A stretch of 64,000 bases of DNA from Opacimonas sp014872805 (GCA_014872805.1 WKFN01000006.1:61365-125364), one strand, 5' to 3'. Counted from the first letter of the stretch, positions 1 through 8,756 are shown. Numbers and translations: made by a program. Notes: generated from the sequence alone by a model not told the origin.

Positions 1-1104
1 TTGGGTTTGCGTATCATCCATGTTTATAAGCCCCTCACGGGTATAAAAATCTTGAACGATGTCCTGTGCGGAACGATGTTTGATATTGGCAACTTGAGTT
101 TGGGCATGCCTGATAGGTAACTTACTCTGCTCTAAACCGGTGTTACGCAGCTCCACAATATTAGGGTAATACTCACGCAAGCGACTCAATGGATTGTGTA
201 CGCGTTTGATATCCGTTAATTCGATGCGAATAAAATCATCGTGATTGGGATCGCTTGGCGCATCTTTTAGGATGTGCTCAAAGGTGTTTTTGATGACACG
301 GACATCTCGCAAAGGGGAGATGGGGAGCAGATCATACTGCATTTCGCTTTGGGTGAGCGTCACCAAGGTTACAGATTTATCATGGTTAGCTTCGGATAAC
401 GAATATTTTAAAGGAGAGCCACAGTAGCGAATATGCTCTGCGCCTTTGTGATGAGCGCTGTGCAAATGCCCTAGCGCGACATAAGCAAAGTCCATCATTG
501 GATCGGCACTTACTTGATCGCTCCCCCCAACGCTCAATGTGCGCTCTGAATCAGTTACTTTGCCACCTTGTACAAAGCAATGGCTGAGTAACACTTTGGG
601 CGCGGATGATGTATGCGCTGCTTTGACTTGCTCCACCAATAGTGTATGCGCTTCGTCATAGGTTTTGACTGACTCACCTGTTGCAGTTCGCACGGATGTC
701 GGGTCACAAAAGGGGATCCCATAAAAATACACTGGCTCATCGTCGCCCAATATAACTGGCTGGGTCACATCTTTTAAGTCAGTTAGCAAATACAAATTGG
801 CACGCCTAACAGCCTTCTTGTTCATACCCAAACGCACGGGACAATCGTGGTTACCAGAGATCAATACCACAGGGATGTTGAGCTCATCCCGGCACCGGTC
901 GAGAAACGATTCAAACAGCGCAATCGCTTCACGAGCCGGTGTTGAATTGTCGTACACATCGCCAGCGATAATCAGTGCATCAGCTTGTTTTTGTTCACAA
1001 TATACCAAGATCTGTTCGAGCATGTGCGCTTGCTCATCATGTAAGCTGATGTAGTTGAAGTGGCGCCCAATGTGCAAATCTGAGGTGTGAATAAATCGAA
1101 ACAT
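1..1104 (-). CDS. sbcD: Exonuclease SbcCD subunit D (partial, C-terminus outside window)
   Basis: The reading frame is open from the ATG at 1104 to the window edge (368 codons), so the C-terminus is missing. The product is the Mre11-type metallophosphoesterase nuclease that works with the SbcC ATPase to cut hairpins and DNA ends. Visible phosphodiesterase motifs are DLH (residues 9-11), GDVYD (48-52), GNHD (84-87) and, further on, SHCF and ALGHLHSAHH. Order and spacing match SbcD. SbcC would be expected just downstream, beyond the left edge. No strong Shine-Dalgarno precedes the ATG. The family call is firm. Confidence 0.93.
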   Translation of the reverse strand, partial: MFRFIHTSDLHIGRHFNYISLHDEQAHMLEQILVYCEQKQADALIIAGDVYDNSTPAREAIALFESFLDRCRDELNIPVVLISGNHDCPVRLGMNKKAVRRANLYLLTDLKDVTQPVILGDDEPVYFYGIPFCDPTSVRTATGESVKTYDEAHTLLVEQVKAAHTSSAPKVLLSHCFVQGGKVTDSERTLSVGGSDQVSADPMMDFAYVALGHLHSAHHKGAEHIRYCGSPLKYSLSEANHDKSVTLVTLTQSEMQYDLLPISPLRDVRVIKNTFEHILKDAPSDPNHDDFIRIELTDIKRVHNPLSRLREYYPNIVELRNTGLEQSKLPIRHAQTQVANIKHRSAQDIVQDFYTREGLINMDDTQTQ

Positions 1105-1213
1105 GCTGATCCCAGTAGTAAGAGAGCGTTAACTATAGCATGAGATATGAGGAGTAAAAGGACTGAAAATTTTGAGGCCAAAAATGTGTTGCTTTACGCA
1201 ACAGATAATTTGA

Positions 1214-1528
1214 TTATCCTATCCGACTGTCTTGCTCCATGATTTTGCGCAGAGCCTCTTTGACAGGCACAAAGTCCTCTTTTTGGATGAGTTCTAAAGC
1301 CGACTGATTGCCAAACTCCTGACGAGAAACTGTTAGCCACGCGGCCATATCTTGTAAATTATCCCCCATCACCATGATCAGGTGATCAATAATGGGAGAC
1401 AAATAGATGATCTCGTTTGGTTCCAGTAAAGCGTTAAGCTGTGTAATAAAATTGACTCTTGTCATGAGTTTATTTATGGATAATTTTGTATTTATAACAA
1501 TTTGGTCCATGTAAAGATCACTTAGCAT
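1214..1528 (-). CDS. Small protein with DUF2384-like (Xre/MbcA/ParS toxin-binding) C-terminus
   Basis: About 104 residues from the ATG at 1528; a second ATG at 1466 would remove 21 residues and is also possible. The C-terminal half has the pattern GDN..DMAAWLTVSRQEFGN, then SALELIQKEDFVPVKEALRKI. This resembles the DUF2384 domain that lets MbcA/ParS/Xre antitoxins grip RES-type toxins. No helix-turn-helix and no neighbouring RES toxin gene is present, so the role is open: either an orphan antitoxin relative or a housekeeping protein of the same fold. It faces the gene at 1570 across a 41-bp gap. The domain assignment is by eye. Confidence 0.5.
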   Translation of the reverse strand: MLSDLYMDQIVINTKLSINKLMTRVNFITQLNALLEPNEIIYLSPIIDHLIMVMGDNLQDMAAWLTVSRQEFGNQSALELIQKEDFVPVKEALRKIMEQDSRIG

Positions 1529-1569
1529 CAATTAACAAACCGCTCTGCGTAACTATCCGTATACATCGT

Positions 1570-2175
1570 ATGAATGTATACAAACCCCTATTCTTAATAT
1601 TTTTGTGCTTAGCGTGTTACATTGCTTGCTTACCATACACTGAGCATTCGACTACGCCTTTGTATAGCTCTAACCAAGCACAGGCCATACAGCAATCACT
1701 GCACCAAATCGCTTTTTTGCCCGAGGACAAACGTTCTGTGGCTTTGGTCGCGGGTGTTATTCAATGTGACGATATGGAGATTGGCAAAGCTGTTAGGCGC
1801 AAGCAACCCAATAGCGCCATTGCGGAGCTGATGGCACTGATTGGTTACACTTTGACGGGGCAAGCAACAAATCAGCTTCCTAGTGCCGTAGAAGATTTTC
1901 AACAGGCGCATCAAATTTTTGGTTTGGTGGAACCTGAGATTTACCAACTTGATGAAACAAAACAGTTATTTGGCTATGTTTATAAAACACCCAATGCGCG
2001 ATTTTATGTGATAGTCAATTTGTCCTTTGATACTCATCAAATCCCCTTCCCTCTGGGTTTTATGAGTAGTACCAAAGTCAGTATGTGGCACAGTGATACT
2101 GAAGAGTTTGCGACGTTTGTCATGCAAAGGCCATTAAGCATACAACCACTGACGCTGGTGATTGTAAAAGTATAA
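1570..2175 (+). CDS. Exported protein of unknown function with amylase C-terminal-like tail
   Basis: 201 residues. The N-terminus (residues 5-20) is a hydrophobic signal or anchor segment ending in Cys20, but YIAC is a poor lipobox, so lipidation is doubtful. The last 70 residues (FGYVYKTPNARFYVIVNLSF..., ending PLTLVIVKV) resemble the beta-sandwich that closes GH13 alpha-glucosidases and amylases. There is no (beta/alpha)8 catalytic domain, so this is not an intact amylase. It could be a stand-alone sandwich domain or a coincidental likeness. It stands alone, divergent from the DUF2384-like gene. Confidence 0.45.
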   Translation: MNVYKPLFLIFLCLACYIACLPYTEHSTTPLYSSNQAQAIQQSLHQIAFLPEDKRSVALVAGVIQCDDMEIGKAVRRKQPNSAIAELMALIGYTLTGQATNQLPSAVEDFQQAHQIFGLVEPEIYQLDETKQLFGYVYKTPNARFYVIVNLSFDTHQIPFPLGFMSSTKVSMWHSDTEEFATFVMQRPLSIQPLTLVIVKV

Positions 2176-2179
2176 AACT

Positions 2180-2393
2180 CTATGCCAGTAAGCCCTTTTG
2201 ACGCATACTCGATGCAAACCACAGTAACAAAAAAGCCACATCAAAAATTGTGATAGTAAAAGCTAACGCGGCGCCTGAATACAAATACGCCAAATGCCTG
2301 AGCAATGTTTGCCCAGATGGGGAAAGATAGAAAATATTCACGCTGTTCTTCAGTGAACGCCGCTAGATAGGCTTCATTTTGCGAGTGGGTCAT
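2180..2393 (-). pseudogene. Broken small membrane protein gene (internal deletion/frameshift)
   Basis: An ATG at 2393 opens a frame encoding MTHSQNEAYLAAFTEEQREY then FLSFPIWANIAQAFGVF. This looks like the N-terminus of a small integral membrane protein family common in gammaproteobacteria. The frame then runs into unrelated residues and a stop. The +1 frame of the same strand continues as LAYLYSGAALAFTITIFDV and ends ..SSMRQKGLLA at a stop at 2180-2182, which looks like a membrane-helix C-terminus. The two halves together are about half the length I would expect, suggesting an internal deletion that also shifted the frame. Inference from family resemblance. Confidence 0.45.
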
Positions 2394-2404
2394 CGTGAAA
2401 TCCA

Positions 2405-3286
2405 TCACGCCTGTGGCCACATAACTAGAATAGCAGCAATGGCGACGAGCATGAGCGCAAGCATATCTTTTTTGGGGATAGGGGTTTTGAGGTACACGAC
2501 CGAGACCAGCATCATAAAAAATATCTCAACCTGTCCGAGCGTTTTGACCAAAGGAACGGCCATTAATGCCATGGCATGGAACCAGCCAAACGACCCGAGA
2601 AAGCTCGCCACACTGGTAAACACAACCAATTTCGGGCGACTGAACATCAAGGCCAAATCGGTGCGTTCACGTAGCCACATATATCCGACCAAAACCATCG
2701 TTTGAAATAGGATTACCACGAGCAATACCCATGAGGCGCGCAACAAAAAATGTCCCTCTAGCACTAAACTTGCCTCGCGAACCCACAAAGAGGTCAATGC
2801 AAACGCGGTACTTGAGGCTAAGCCAATGCCAGCGGTTTTCCAACTGATAGTTCGAATCCCACCGGACAGCGAAAACATCATGACCGCGATGCCACCTATC
2901 ACGACACCCACCCAACCGTACAAAGACAACGTCGTACCAAAAAACAAGATCCCCAATACGGCCGAGACGGGCGCCTCGCATTTGGCAAGCCCTGCCCCAA
3001 TGGCAAAGTTTTTTTGTTTAAACAGCACCACCATAAGCCCCGTCGCGACAATCTGCATGACCCCAGCCAAAGCACAAAACTGCCAAAAGGCAAACGGGAA
3101 TTCACGGATGACACCAAGCTCTGTTTGCTCAAGAGCGATGACATAGACAATCGCAAGCGGTCCTGCCCACAAAAATCTGGCCAGTGTTACTCCACAAACG
3201 GATAAAGTACCGCTGAGCTGGCTTTGAAAAGCGTTGCGCCACGCTTGGCTAAACGCGGCAAGAAAGGTAAAAAAGACCCAAGTCAC
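2405..3286 (-). CDS. EamA/DMT-superfamily transporter
   Basis: 293 residues with about ten hydrophobic helices arranged as two EamA repeats, the usual layout of drug/metabolite transporters in the inner membrane. The substrate cannot be read from sequence. Residues such as LARFLWAGPL near helix 2 and LGSFGWFHAMALMAVPLVKTLGQVEIFF in the second half are typical of the family. The start is a GTG at 3286 with no strong ribosome-binding site. The gene stands between a broken membrane-protein gene and a glutaredoxin-like gene on the same strand. Confidence 0.85.
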   Translation of the reverse strand: MTWVFFTFLAAFSQAWRNAFQSQLSGTLSVCGVTLARFLWAGPLAIVYVIALEQTELGVIREFPFAFWQFCALAGVMQIVATGLMVVLFKQKNFAIGAGLAKCEAPVSAVLGILFFGTTLSLYGWVGVVIGGIAVMMFSLSGGIRTISWKTAGIGLASSTAFALTSLWVREASLVLEGHFLLRASWVLLVVILFQTMVLVGYMWLRERTDLALMFSRPKLVVFTSVASFLGSFGWFHAMALMAVPLVKTLGQVEIFFMMLVSVVYLKTPIPKKDMLALMLVAIAAILVMWPQA

Positions 3287-3296
3287 ATCAGGTCAA

Positions 3297-3665
3297 CTAG
3301 CTATAATGTTGACGCAAGTAAGCAATGATATCGTTTGATTCGTACATCCACTGAGTGGTGCCATCGGCTTGGTCGATACGCAAACAGGGCACTTTGATGC
3401 GTCCCCCGCCTTGTTCGAGTTCAGTGCGATAAGGGGAGCCTTCGGTGACAGATTTTTTGGCAATGGGAAGACTGAGTTTGAACATCGCCCGGCGTACTTT
3501 AATGCAAAATGGACACGCGCGAAAATGATACAAAGTCAGGTGTGACGTTTGCTCTGCAATGGCATTTTGTTCTTCGACACTGCGCTTACGAGGCAAGCCT
3601 CGAGTCAGCAAATCAAGCAATACAAACACGTAACCCAGCGCATTGCGCACTATTTTGACCAACAT
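3297..3665 (-). CDS. Membrane-anchored glutaredoxin/GST N-terminal domain protein
   Basis: 122 residues from ATG 3665, chosen because GAGG lies about 8 bases upstream; the longer frame to 3677 would start at TTG. Residues 1-20 form a hydrophobic helix (LVKIVRNALGYVFVLLDLL), probably a membrane anchor. A thioredoxin-fold domain follows with the dithiol motif CPFC (in FRACPFCIKVRR) and the cis-Pro KVPCLRI and ESNDIIAYL motifs of glutaredoxin/GST N-domains. Likely role: glutathione-linked thiol exchange at the membrane. It ends 11 bases before the EamA gene start and probably shares a transcript with it. Confidence 0.85.
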   Translation of the reverse strand: MLVKIVRNALGYVFVLLDLLTRGLPRKRSVEEQNAIAEQTSHLTLYHFRACPFCIKVRRAMFKLSLPIAKKSVTEGSPYRTELEQGGGRIKVPCLRIDQADGTTQWMYESNDIIAYLRQHYS

Positions 3666-3719
3666 ATCTCGCCTCAAACGACCTCAAAAAGAGGCCGTAT
3701 TATACACGCACAATCAGGA

Positions 3720-4379
3720 TTAAAAAAACTGTACGTTAGTCTTGAGGTCTTCGCGTGTTGTTCGCGCTTGATTGGCTGGCGCATCCGGGTCGGCATAGCC
3801 AAATGACATACCAAATAACACTCCACGCTCATCGGGTAGTGCAAACATGTCGCGAATGGGCTCAGGGAACTGCCCTAACGCCCCTTGCATGCAATTGCTG
3901 ATTCCGTGCTCTTGCATGATCAAAGACAGCGATTGCGCATAAATGCCCATATCCACCGCGCCCATAATGTCGAGGTACTTATCCATGGTAAAAATCGCCA
4001 CGTGCGGCGCATCAAAAAACTGCCAGTTCCGGAGCATCGCCATTTGTCTTGCGCGTTTGTCTTCTCGAGCAATGCCCATTGCACCATATAAGGCATTCGC
4101 TGAGCCAAATTGACGCTCTCGATGTTCATTTTGATAAGCAATCGCCCAATTAAAATCTGGATTCGGTGGTTGTTGTTGCAGCACCGCATTGACCAACGCA
4201 TCCCTGAGAGCATCTTTTTGTTCTCCGGAGACTACCAGCGTTTGCCAAGGTTGCACGTTGCAGTTGGACGGCGCGAGCTGTGCTAGAGCAAAAATCTGTT
4301 CCAACGTCTCAGCTGGTACCGGTTTGTCTAAAAACGCGCGACAAGAGTATCGCTCATTGAGTAGGGAATTTATGTTCAT
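3720..4379 (-). CDS. Nitroreductase-family FMN oxidoreductase
   Basis: 219 residues. The N-terminus RYSCRAFLDKPVP...LAPSNCNVQPWQ carries the FMN-binding RxSxRxF and APSxxNxQPW signatures of the nitroreductase family. The C-terminus GVLFGMSFGYADPDAPANQ is the usual closing FMN-contact region. Such enzymes are NAD(P)H-dependent flavoproteins of the cytoplasm acting on nitroaromatics or quinones; the natural substrate is unknown. Length fits the family. Monocistronic or loosely linked to the glutaredoxin-like gene downstream. Confidence 0.9.
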   Translation of the reverse strand: MNINSLLNERYSCRAFLDKPVPAETLEQIFALAQLAPSNCNVQPWQTLVVSGEQKDALRDALVNAVLQQQPPNPDFNWAIAYQNEHRERQFGSANALYGAMGIAREDKRARQMAMLRNWQFFDAPHVAIFTMDKYLDIMGAVDMGIYAQSLSLIMQEHGISNCMQGALGQFPEPIRDMFALPDERGVLFGMSFGYADPDAPANQARTTREDLKTNVQFF

Positions 4380-4415
4380 GTCGTTAGGCTTCTCTTTATT
4401 ATTGTATTGACTGCA

Positions 4416-4928
4416 TTACCACATCAAATCGTCGGGCACGACAAAGTCTTTGTATGGGTCATCTTCATCTACTTCGTCCACTGCATCTTCGGGTGCAGGG
4501 CGGATCACAAGGTCTGGCATGCGCTCTTCAATTTTGCTGCCCACACCACCGGGGATCACCTTGTACACATCGTCAGCCACAACAATAACCAGTTGGCCAT
4601 TGAGCAGCGATTTGCGGATGGCTTCGGTTACGTAGATGGTTTTGATTTTGCCATCGACGACGAAGTTGTATTTTTCATCGCCTTTGTGCGCCACGATATT
4701 CACGTTGATCAGTTGTTTGATTTGCGCAGCGATTTCGCGCTCGCGGCGTTCAGCCTGTTTTGCCTCATTAAGCGCCTTGGAGCGTTCGAGCTCCGCTTGA
4801 CGTTTGGCTTCAACCTCCGCCTTGACTTCATTGGCAAGGGTACGGGATTTTTTCTTCTTTTTGGCGGCCTTGGTGGCTTGCTTTTGATTGACCAAGCCGG
4901 CCTTTAATAATTGGTCTTTTAATGACAC
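4416..4928 (-). CDS. DUF2058 (YaiL-type) protein
   Basis: 170 residues starting at a GTG (4926-4928), encoding MSLKDQLLKAGLVNQKQATK. A very basic, lysine-rich helical stretch follows (residues about 15-45), then a charged coiled-coil-like segment with KRQAELERSKALNEAKQAERR, then a compact C-terminal domain ending PYKDFVVPDDLMW. This layout and the end sequence are those of the DUF2058/YaiL family, widespread in gammaproteobacteria and without an assigned function; the basic N-terminus suggests nucleic acid binding (inference). Confidence 0.88.
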   Translation of the reverse strand: MSLKDQLLKAGLVNQKQATKAAKKKKKSRTLANEVKAEVEAKRQAELERSKALNEAKQAERREREIAAQIKQLINVNIVAHKGDEKYNFVVDGKIKTIYVTEAIRKSLLNGQLVIVVADDVYKVIPGGVGSKIEERMPDLVIRPAPEDAVDEVDEDDPYKDFVVPDDLMW

Positions 4929-4940
4929 AGGAAAACTCGC

Positions 4941-5618
4941 TTATTTTTTAAAATCAACATCGAACTCGCCGATCAACGGATAACTTGGCGCGCCCAAAAA
5001 CTTCAAAGGATGATCGAGCATTAAGTCTATCACAATCGGGACTAAGCATTCCAAAATCGCCACCGCGTCAGTGATTTGCGCTCGATTCACCTGACCATTC
5101 CACGTCGCGCCACCATGCATCAACTGATTGCGAAGGGTATAGAGACGTCGCAAAATAATACTCAACACTTTGTCCGTACGCTCTGTGGATAGGGCAACAT
5201 TAATCAGCCCCTTTTCTTGAGCAAATTGGCGTTGCCAAGCGCTCTCTTCTATTTTACCTTTTTGAAACTCCCAAAAAGGCTGAAACACGTATTGATTGTC
5301 GAGCAGTACACGGATGTGTGAGGAAAATTGCTGCCAGGCTAATTCATATAAAGCTTTGTTTTTATCCAACTCGACTAATTTAGCGATGAAGCGACTGAAT
5401 AACTCGGTTTCGTTGTTGTAGAAGTTTTCGTGCTCCTGACCATAGGCCGCATTGAACGCAATCCACAAAAAGATAAACTGACTGTCTAAATCCCCATCAC
5501 TTTGCTCAGCCCGATCGAGCCAGCTCAACGCTCGGTGGATGCGGGTGCCCACCGCACTGGGAAACTTGTCACGCTCTTGGCGCTGTTTGGCTTTTAACGT
5601 TACGTGTCGAATGATCAT
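4941..5618 (-). CDS. HEPN-domain protein (Apea-like)
   Basis: 225 residues from ATG 5618, chosen because AAGGA lies 8 bases upstream; the frame extends to 5660 with weaker starts. The protein is all-helical. Near residue 162 it has RNQLMHGGATWNG, which fits the R-x4-H signature of HEPN domains; the preceding IILRRLYTL and the following QITDAVAILECLVPI match the Apea-like HEPN subgroup. HEPN proteins are often RNases in toxin-antitoxin or defence systems. No partner nucleotidyltransferase or antitoxin is adjacent, so a housekeeping role is equally possible. Confidence 0.7.
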   Translation of the reverse strand: MIIRHVTLKAKQRQERDKFPSAVGTRIHRALSWLDRAEQSDGDLDSQFIFLWIAFNAAYGQEHENFYNNETELFSRFIAKLVELDKNKALYELAWQQFSSHIRVLLDNQYVFQPFWEFQKGKIEESAWQRQFAQEKGLINVALSTERTDKVLSIILRRLYTLRNQLMHGGATWNGQVNRAQITDAVAILECLVPIVIDLMLDHPLKFLGAPSYPLIGEFDVDFKK

Positions 5619-5722
5619 ACGTTCCATCCTTATCCGTATTATGAATATACAATAAATCAAATCACAAAAATGTCATACATTTTTTGTAGTCTCTACAATG
5701 GTTTGTTTCATTAGGGGGCATT

Positions 5723-6694
5723 ATGCGCGCGATACTTCTTTTATGCTTGCTCGGGTATATAGCGAATGTTTTTGCACAACCGGTGGTTATTGCACATCGT
5801 GGCGCATCAGGGTATTTGCCTGAGCACACTTTGGAAGCTGCAGTTTTAGCGTATGCGCAAGGTGTCGATTACATAGAACAAGACTTGGTTTTAACAAAAG
5901 ATGGTCAGCTCATTGTTCTGCACGATATTGTGTTACAAACGACGACCAATGTGGCCCAGGTGTTTCCAGATAGAGCGCGCGAAGACGGGCAATTTTACGC
6001 GATTGATTTTACTTTGGCGGAGATCAAGCGACTCAATAAATTCGAGCGTCAAGACGCTCAGCTGCAACAAGTGTATCCGCAACGATATCGCGCCAAACAA
6101 GGTTTCCAGATCAGCACTTGGGATGAGCAAGTCGAATTAATCACTGAGCTCAACCGTCAATTTGGCCGTCAAGTAGGTTGGTATCCCGAACTAAAAGCCC
6201 CCGCTTGGCATGCTGAGCAGGGCCAAGACATCCTTAAAATATATGTAGAGTCATTAAATCAAGCTGGCATGAATACAAAGGAAGCACCAGTGATTACGCA
6301 GTGCTTTGATTGGATAGCGACTCAAGCTTTGCGACAGCAATATGGTTTGCAAACCAAGTTGGTTCAGCTTATTGCCGAAAATGATTGGACGGAATCGAGC
6401 ACCGATTACGATGCGCTAAAGACGGAAGAAGGTGTTGCTCAAATGGCGAAAATCATTGATGGAATCGGACCGTGGTTGCCACAGTTGTACGATATGGATA
6501 CACAAAAGCCAACCGCTTTTTGGAGCGCATTACAAACAACAGACTTGGTGGTTCACCCGTATACCCACCGCGATGATGCGTTGATTTTGGCAAGCTCACC
6601 AAAAGAGCAGTTACAACTGATATTTGCAACGCTTAAAGTGGATGGTGTGTTTACCGACCAACCTGTTACGACGGTACAATTTCTAAATAAATAA
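5723..6694 (+). CDS. glpQ: Periplasmic glycerophosphodiester phosphodiesterase
   Basis: 323 residues with a Sec signal peptide (MRAILLLCLLGYIANVFAQ). The mature protein begins with the GDPD signature VIAHRGASGYLPEHT and continues with EQDLVLTKDGQLIVLHD, giving the catalytic His pair and the metal-binding Glu/Asp. Length and motifs match GlpQ, which cleaves deacylated phospholipid headgroups to glycerol-3-phosphate in the periplasm. AGGGGG lies 6 bases before the ATG. It converges on the MFS gene with a 16-bp gap. No glpT transporter is visible in the window. Confidence 0.92.
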   Translation: MRAILLLCLLGYIANVFAQPVVIAHRGASGYLPEHTLEAAVLAYAQGVDYIEQDLVLTKDGQLIVLHDIVLQTTTNVAQVFPDRAREDGQFYAIDFTLAEIKRLNKFERQDAQLQQVYPQRYRAKQGFQISTWDEQVELITELNRQFGRQVGWYPELKAPAWHAEQGQDILKIYVESLNQAGMNTKEAPVITQCFDWIATQALRQQYGLQTKLVQLIAENDWTESSTDYDALKTEEGVAQMAKIIDGIGPWLPQLYDMDTQKPTAFWSALQTTDLVVHPYTHRDDALILASSPKEQLQLIFATLKVDGVFTDQPVTTVQFLNK

Positions 6695-6710
6695 GCTTAC
6701 ACTTGTCTGG

Positions 6711-7979
6711 TTAAGTGACTGCAACAGATGTTTGGGGACGCTCTTTCACCGGCAAGTGAATCAGAGCTGAGAACAAGCCGACCGCGATCCCAATCCACCA
6801 CACCATAATATAATCGCCGTAATAATCATATAACGCGCCACCGAGCCAAACGCCTAGAAAGCCGCCGATTTGGTGGGATAAGAACACCAAGCCATACAAG
6901 GTGCCCATGTATTTTAGGCCATAGATATGACCGATAAGTCCAGCCGTCAAAGGCACCGTTGCTAGCCATAGTGCACCCATCAAAATCGAGAACAAGACGA
7001 CCGCTTCTGGGGTGATCGGATTCATAATAAAAATTACAGAGATTAAAGTACGCAAGGCATAGATTGATGCTAGAAGATATTTGCGCGAATAGCGATTGCC
7101 AAGCCAACCAGCTAAAATGGTCCCGCCAATATTGGCAAGACCAATCAAGGCAATGGCCATTGCGCCCAAGCCCGATGTCGTAGTCACACCCAAAGACTGA
7201 ATCAAGCTAGCAGGACTGATCGCTGAGCACATTTCCGTGATTAATGCTGGAAAATGCGCGGTGATAAACGCCAGTTGATACCCGCAACTAAAAAAGCCCA
7301 CAAACAAAAAGATAAAAGTCGGATCTTTGACGGCACGTTTGACCACTACACCAAGAGGCTCATCCGCTGCAGTATTGGATGCAACTGTGGGTTTGGGTAC
7401 CTTAAGCCTCTTGACAAAGAGCAAGGTTACCAAAATGATCCCAGCAAACACCATAAAGACCTCTTGCCAAGGCATACTGGCAAGCAGCGACTGTGCAACC
7501 GGAGGGCCAATCAATTGACCGACAGAGCCCGCAGCAGTGGTGATACCAAGGGCCACTGAGCGATGTCTATCTGAAGTAGCCCGTCCTACAATCGCCAAAA
7601 TCAAACCAAATCCAGTCCCAGCAATACCAAAACCTATGACCATTTCCAGCAGCTGATGTTGCCCAGGAGTAATGGCAAAAGCAGACAAAAACAAGCCTAA
7701 GGCGTAACAAAAGATGCCTGCAACGATGGCTTTGCGATCCCCGTATTTTTCCGCCAAGGCCCCAAACATCGGCTGACCAATACCCCAAAACAAATTCTGG
7801 ATGGCTATGGCAAGTGAGAACTGGCTGCGCAACCAACCGAACTCGTCTGCGACTGGTATCTGAAACAAGCCAAAAGAAGAGCGGATCGCAAAGCTGATCA
7901 TAATAATCAAACAGCCTGCAATAAGGATGGGGTGCATTAAGCGGTCATATTGATACGAGGTGGTTGAAGTCGTGCTCAT
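6711..7979 (-). CDS. Major facilitator superfamily transporter
   Basis: 422 residues, twelve predicted helices. Motif A-like sequences occur after helix 2 (FGALAEKYGDRKAIV) and in the second half (LAGWLGNRYSRKYLL). The Gly-rich stretch at LGVWLGGALYDYYGDY near the end is typical of the OxlT/monocarboxylate-like MFS groups. The substrate is unknown; anions or monocarboxylates are plausible by resemblance only. The start is ATG 7979. It is monocistronic, convergent with glpQ. Confidence 0.88.
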   Translation of the reverse strand: MSTTSTTSYQYDRLMHPILIAGCLIIMISFAIRSSFGLFQIPVADEFGWLRSQFSLAIAIQNLFWGIGQPMFGALAEKYGDRKAIVAGIFCYALGLFLSAFAITPGQHQLLEMVIGFGIAGTGFGLILAIVGRATSDRHRSVALGITTAAGSVGQLIGPPVAQSLLASMPWQEVFMVFAGIILVTLLFVKRLKVPKPTVASNTAADEPLGVVVKRAVKDPTFIFLFVGFFSCGYQLAFITAHFPALITEMCSAISPASLIQSLGVTTTSGLGAMAIALIGLANIGGTILAGWLGNRYSRKYLLASIYALRTLISVIFIMNPITPEAVVLFSILMGALWLATVPLTAGLIGHIYGLKYMGTLYGLVFLSHQIGGFLGVWLGGALYDYYGDYIMVWWIGIAVGLFSALIHLPVKERPQTSVAVT

Positions 7980-8173
7980 GTAAATATCTAGATGAAGGTG
8001 TATAAGCTGAGTATATCAGTGCGCTGGGAGACTGCAATGAATCGTGAATTGATACAACCAGATGGTGTTATCTGTGAGATCTACCAAAGGGTGCAAGACG
8101 CTCTACAGAATTTTGGGGCATGTACAACTAAATTTAACTTTTCAATAAATATAGTTGATATCGCACAAAAGAC

Positions 8174-8212
8174 ACAAAAAAACCTCGAGAAATTCGCATC
8201 GCTCGAGGTTTC
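8174..8212 (-). terminator. Intrinsic terminator of the cytochrome c5 gene
   Basis: Read on the minus strand, AACCTCGAG (8210-8202) pairs with CTCGAGGTT (8189-8181), a perfect 9-bp stem with a 12-base loop, followed directly by a T-run. It lies 16 bases downstream of the cytochrome stop codon. Confidence 0.85.
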
Positions 8213-8227
8213 TAAGAGGATAAAAGC

Positions 8228-8617
8228 TTATTCTACGCCTTCAATCATATATTCAATGGCTGCTTTAATGTCGTCTTCAGAACATGAGCCACAGGTACCC
8301 ATTGGCGGCATTGCATTGATACCATTGATGGCATTTTGCCATACTGTATCAAAGCCTTTGGCGTCTAAACGAGGTTTCCAATCCGCCGCATCTTTAGTCT
8401 TTGGGGCGCCTAAGACACCACTAGAATGACAGGCAGTACAGGCTTGGTTGTAGATATCTTTACCTGAACGAGGACCTGCTGCTGCCGTCGCAGCAACCGC
8501 ACCAGCAACTTTTACTTGGCCATAAGGTTTGATGCGCTCAGCAACGTCTTCATTGGCTTGCACCATGAATAAAGTACCGGCAGCAATCGCGATGGCTAAT
8601 AACTTTTGAACTTTCAC
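8228..8617 (-). CDS. Periplasmic cytochrome c5-type monohaem protein
   Basis: 129 residues from a GTG at 8617, preferred because GGAGAAG lies 4 bases upstream (an ATG at 8629 is in frame but has no site). Signal peptide MKVQKLLAIAIAAGTLFMVQA. The haem motif is CTACHSSGVLGAPKTKD (CxxCH) and the axial Met lies in INAMPPMGTC. The GTCGSCSEDDIKAAIEYM end with its extra Cys pair is the hallmark of cytochrome c5. It would carry electrons in the periplasm. Monocistronic with its own terminator. Confidence 0.92.
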   Translation of the reverse strand: MKVQKLLAIAIAAGTLFMVQANEDVAERIKPYGQVKVAGAVAATAAAGPRSGKDIYNQACTACHSSGVLGAPKTKDAADWKPRLDAKGFDTVWQNAINGINAMPPMGTCGSCSEDDIKAAIEYMIEGVE

Positions 8618-8742
8618 GAGCTTCTCCATAAATACGGCAATAAAACGAATAGTAATGCCGAAAAAACAAACTTTCACCATTATAACGACAATTTTGCGTT
8701 GAACAATAGCTTTTAGTTGTAATCTGCGGATGGTGACCTTCC

Positions 8743-8756
8743 TTGATGCGGATCAA
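8743..8756. promoter_or_regulatory. FNR/Anr-type box
   Basis: TTGATGCGGATCAA matches the FNR consensus TTGAT-N4-ATCAA exactly. It lies 85-98 bases upstream of the universal stress protein start at 8841. If centred at -41.5 the transcript would begin near 8791, leaving a 50-base leader. It is also about 125 bases upstream of the divergent cytochrome c5 start, so control of both is possible. Confidence 0.7.

Noticed and set aside
7992..8429. 145-codon plus-strand ORF between the MFS gene and cytochrome c5
   Set aside because: Its second half is antisense to the well-supported cytochrome c5 gene and it crosses that gene's terminator; the translation resembles no protein.
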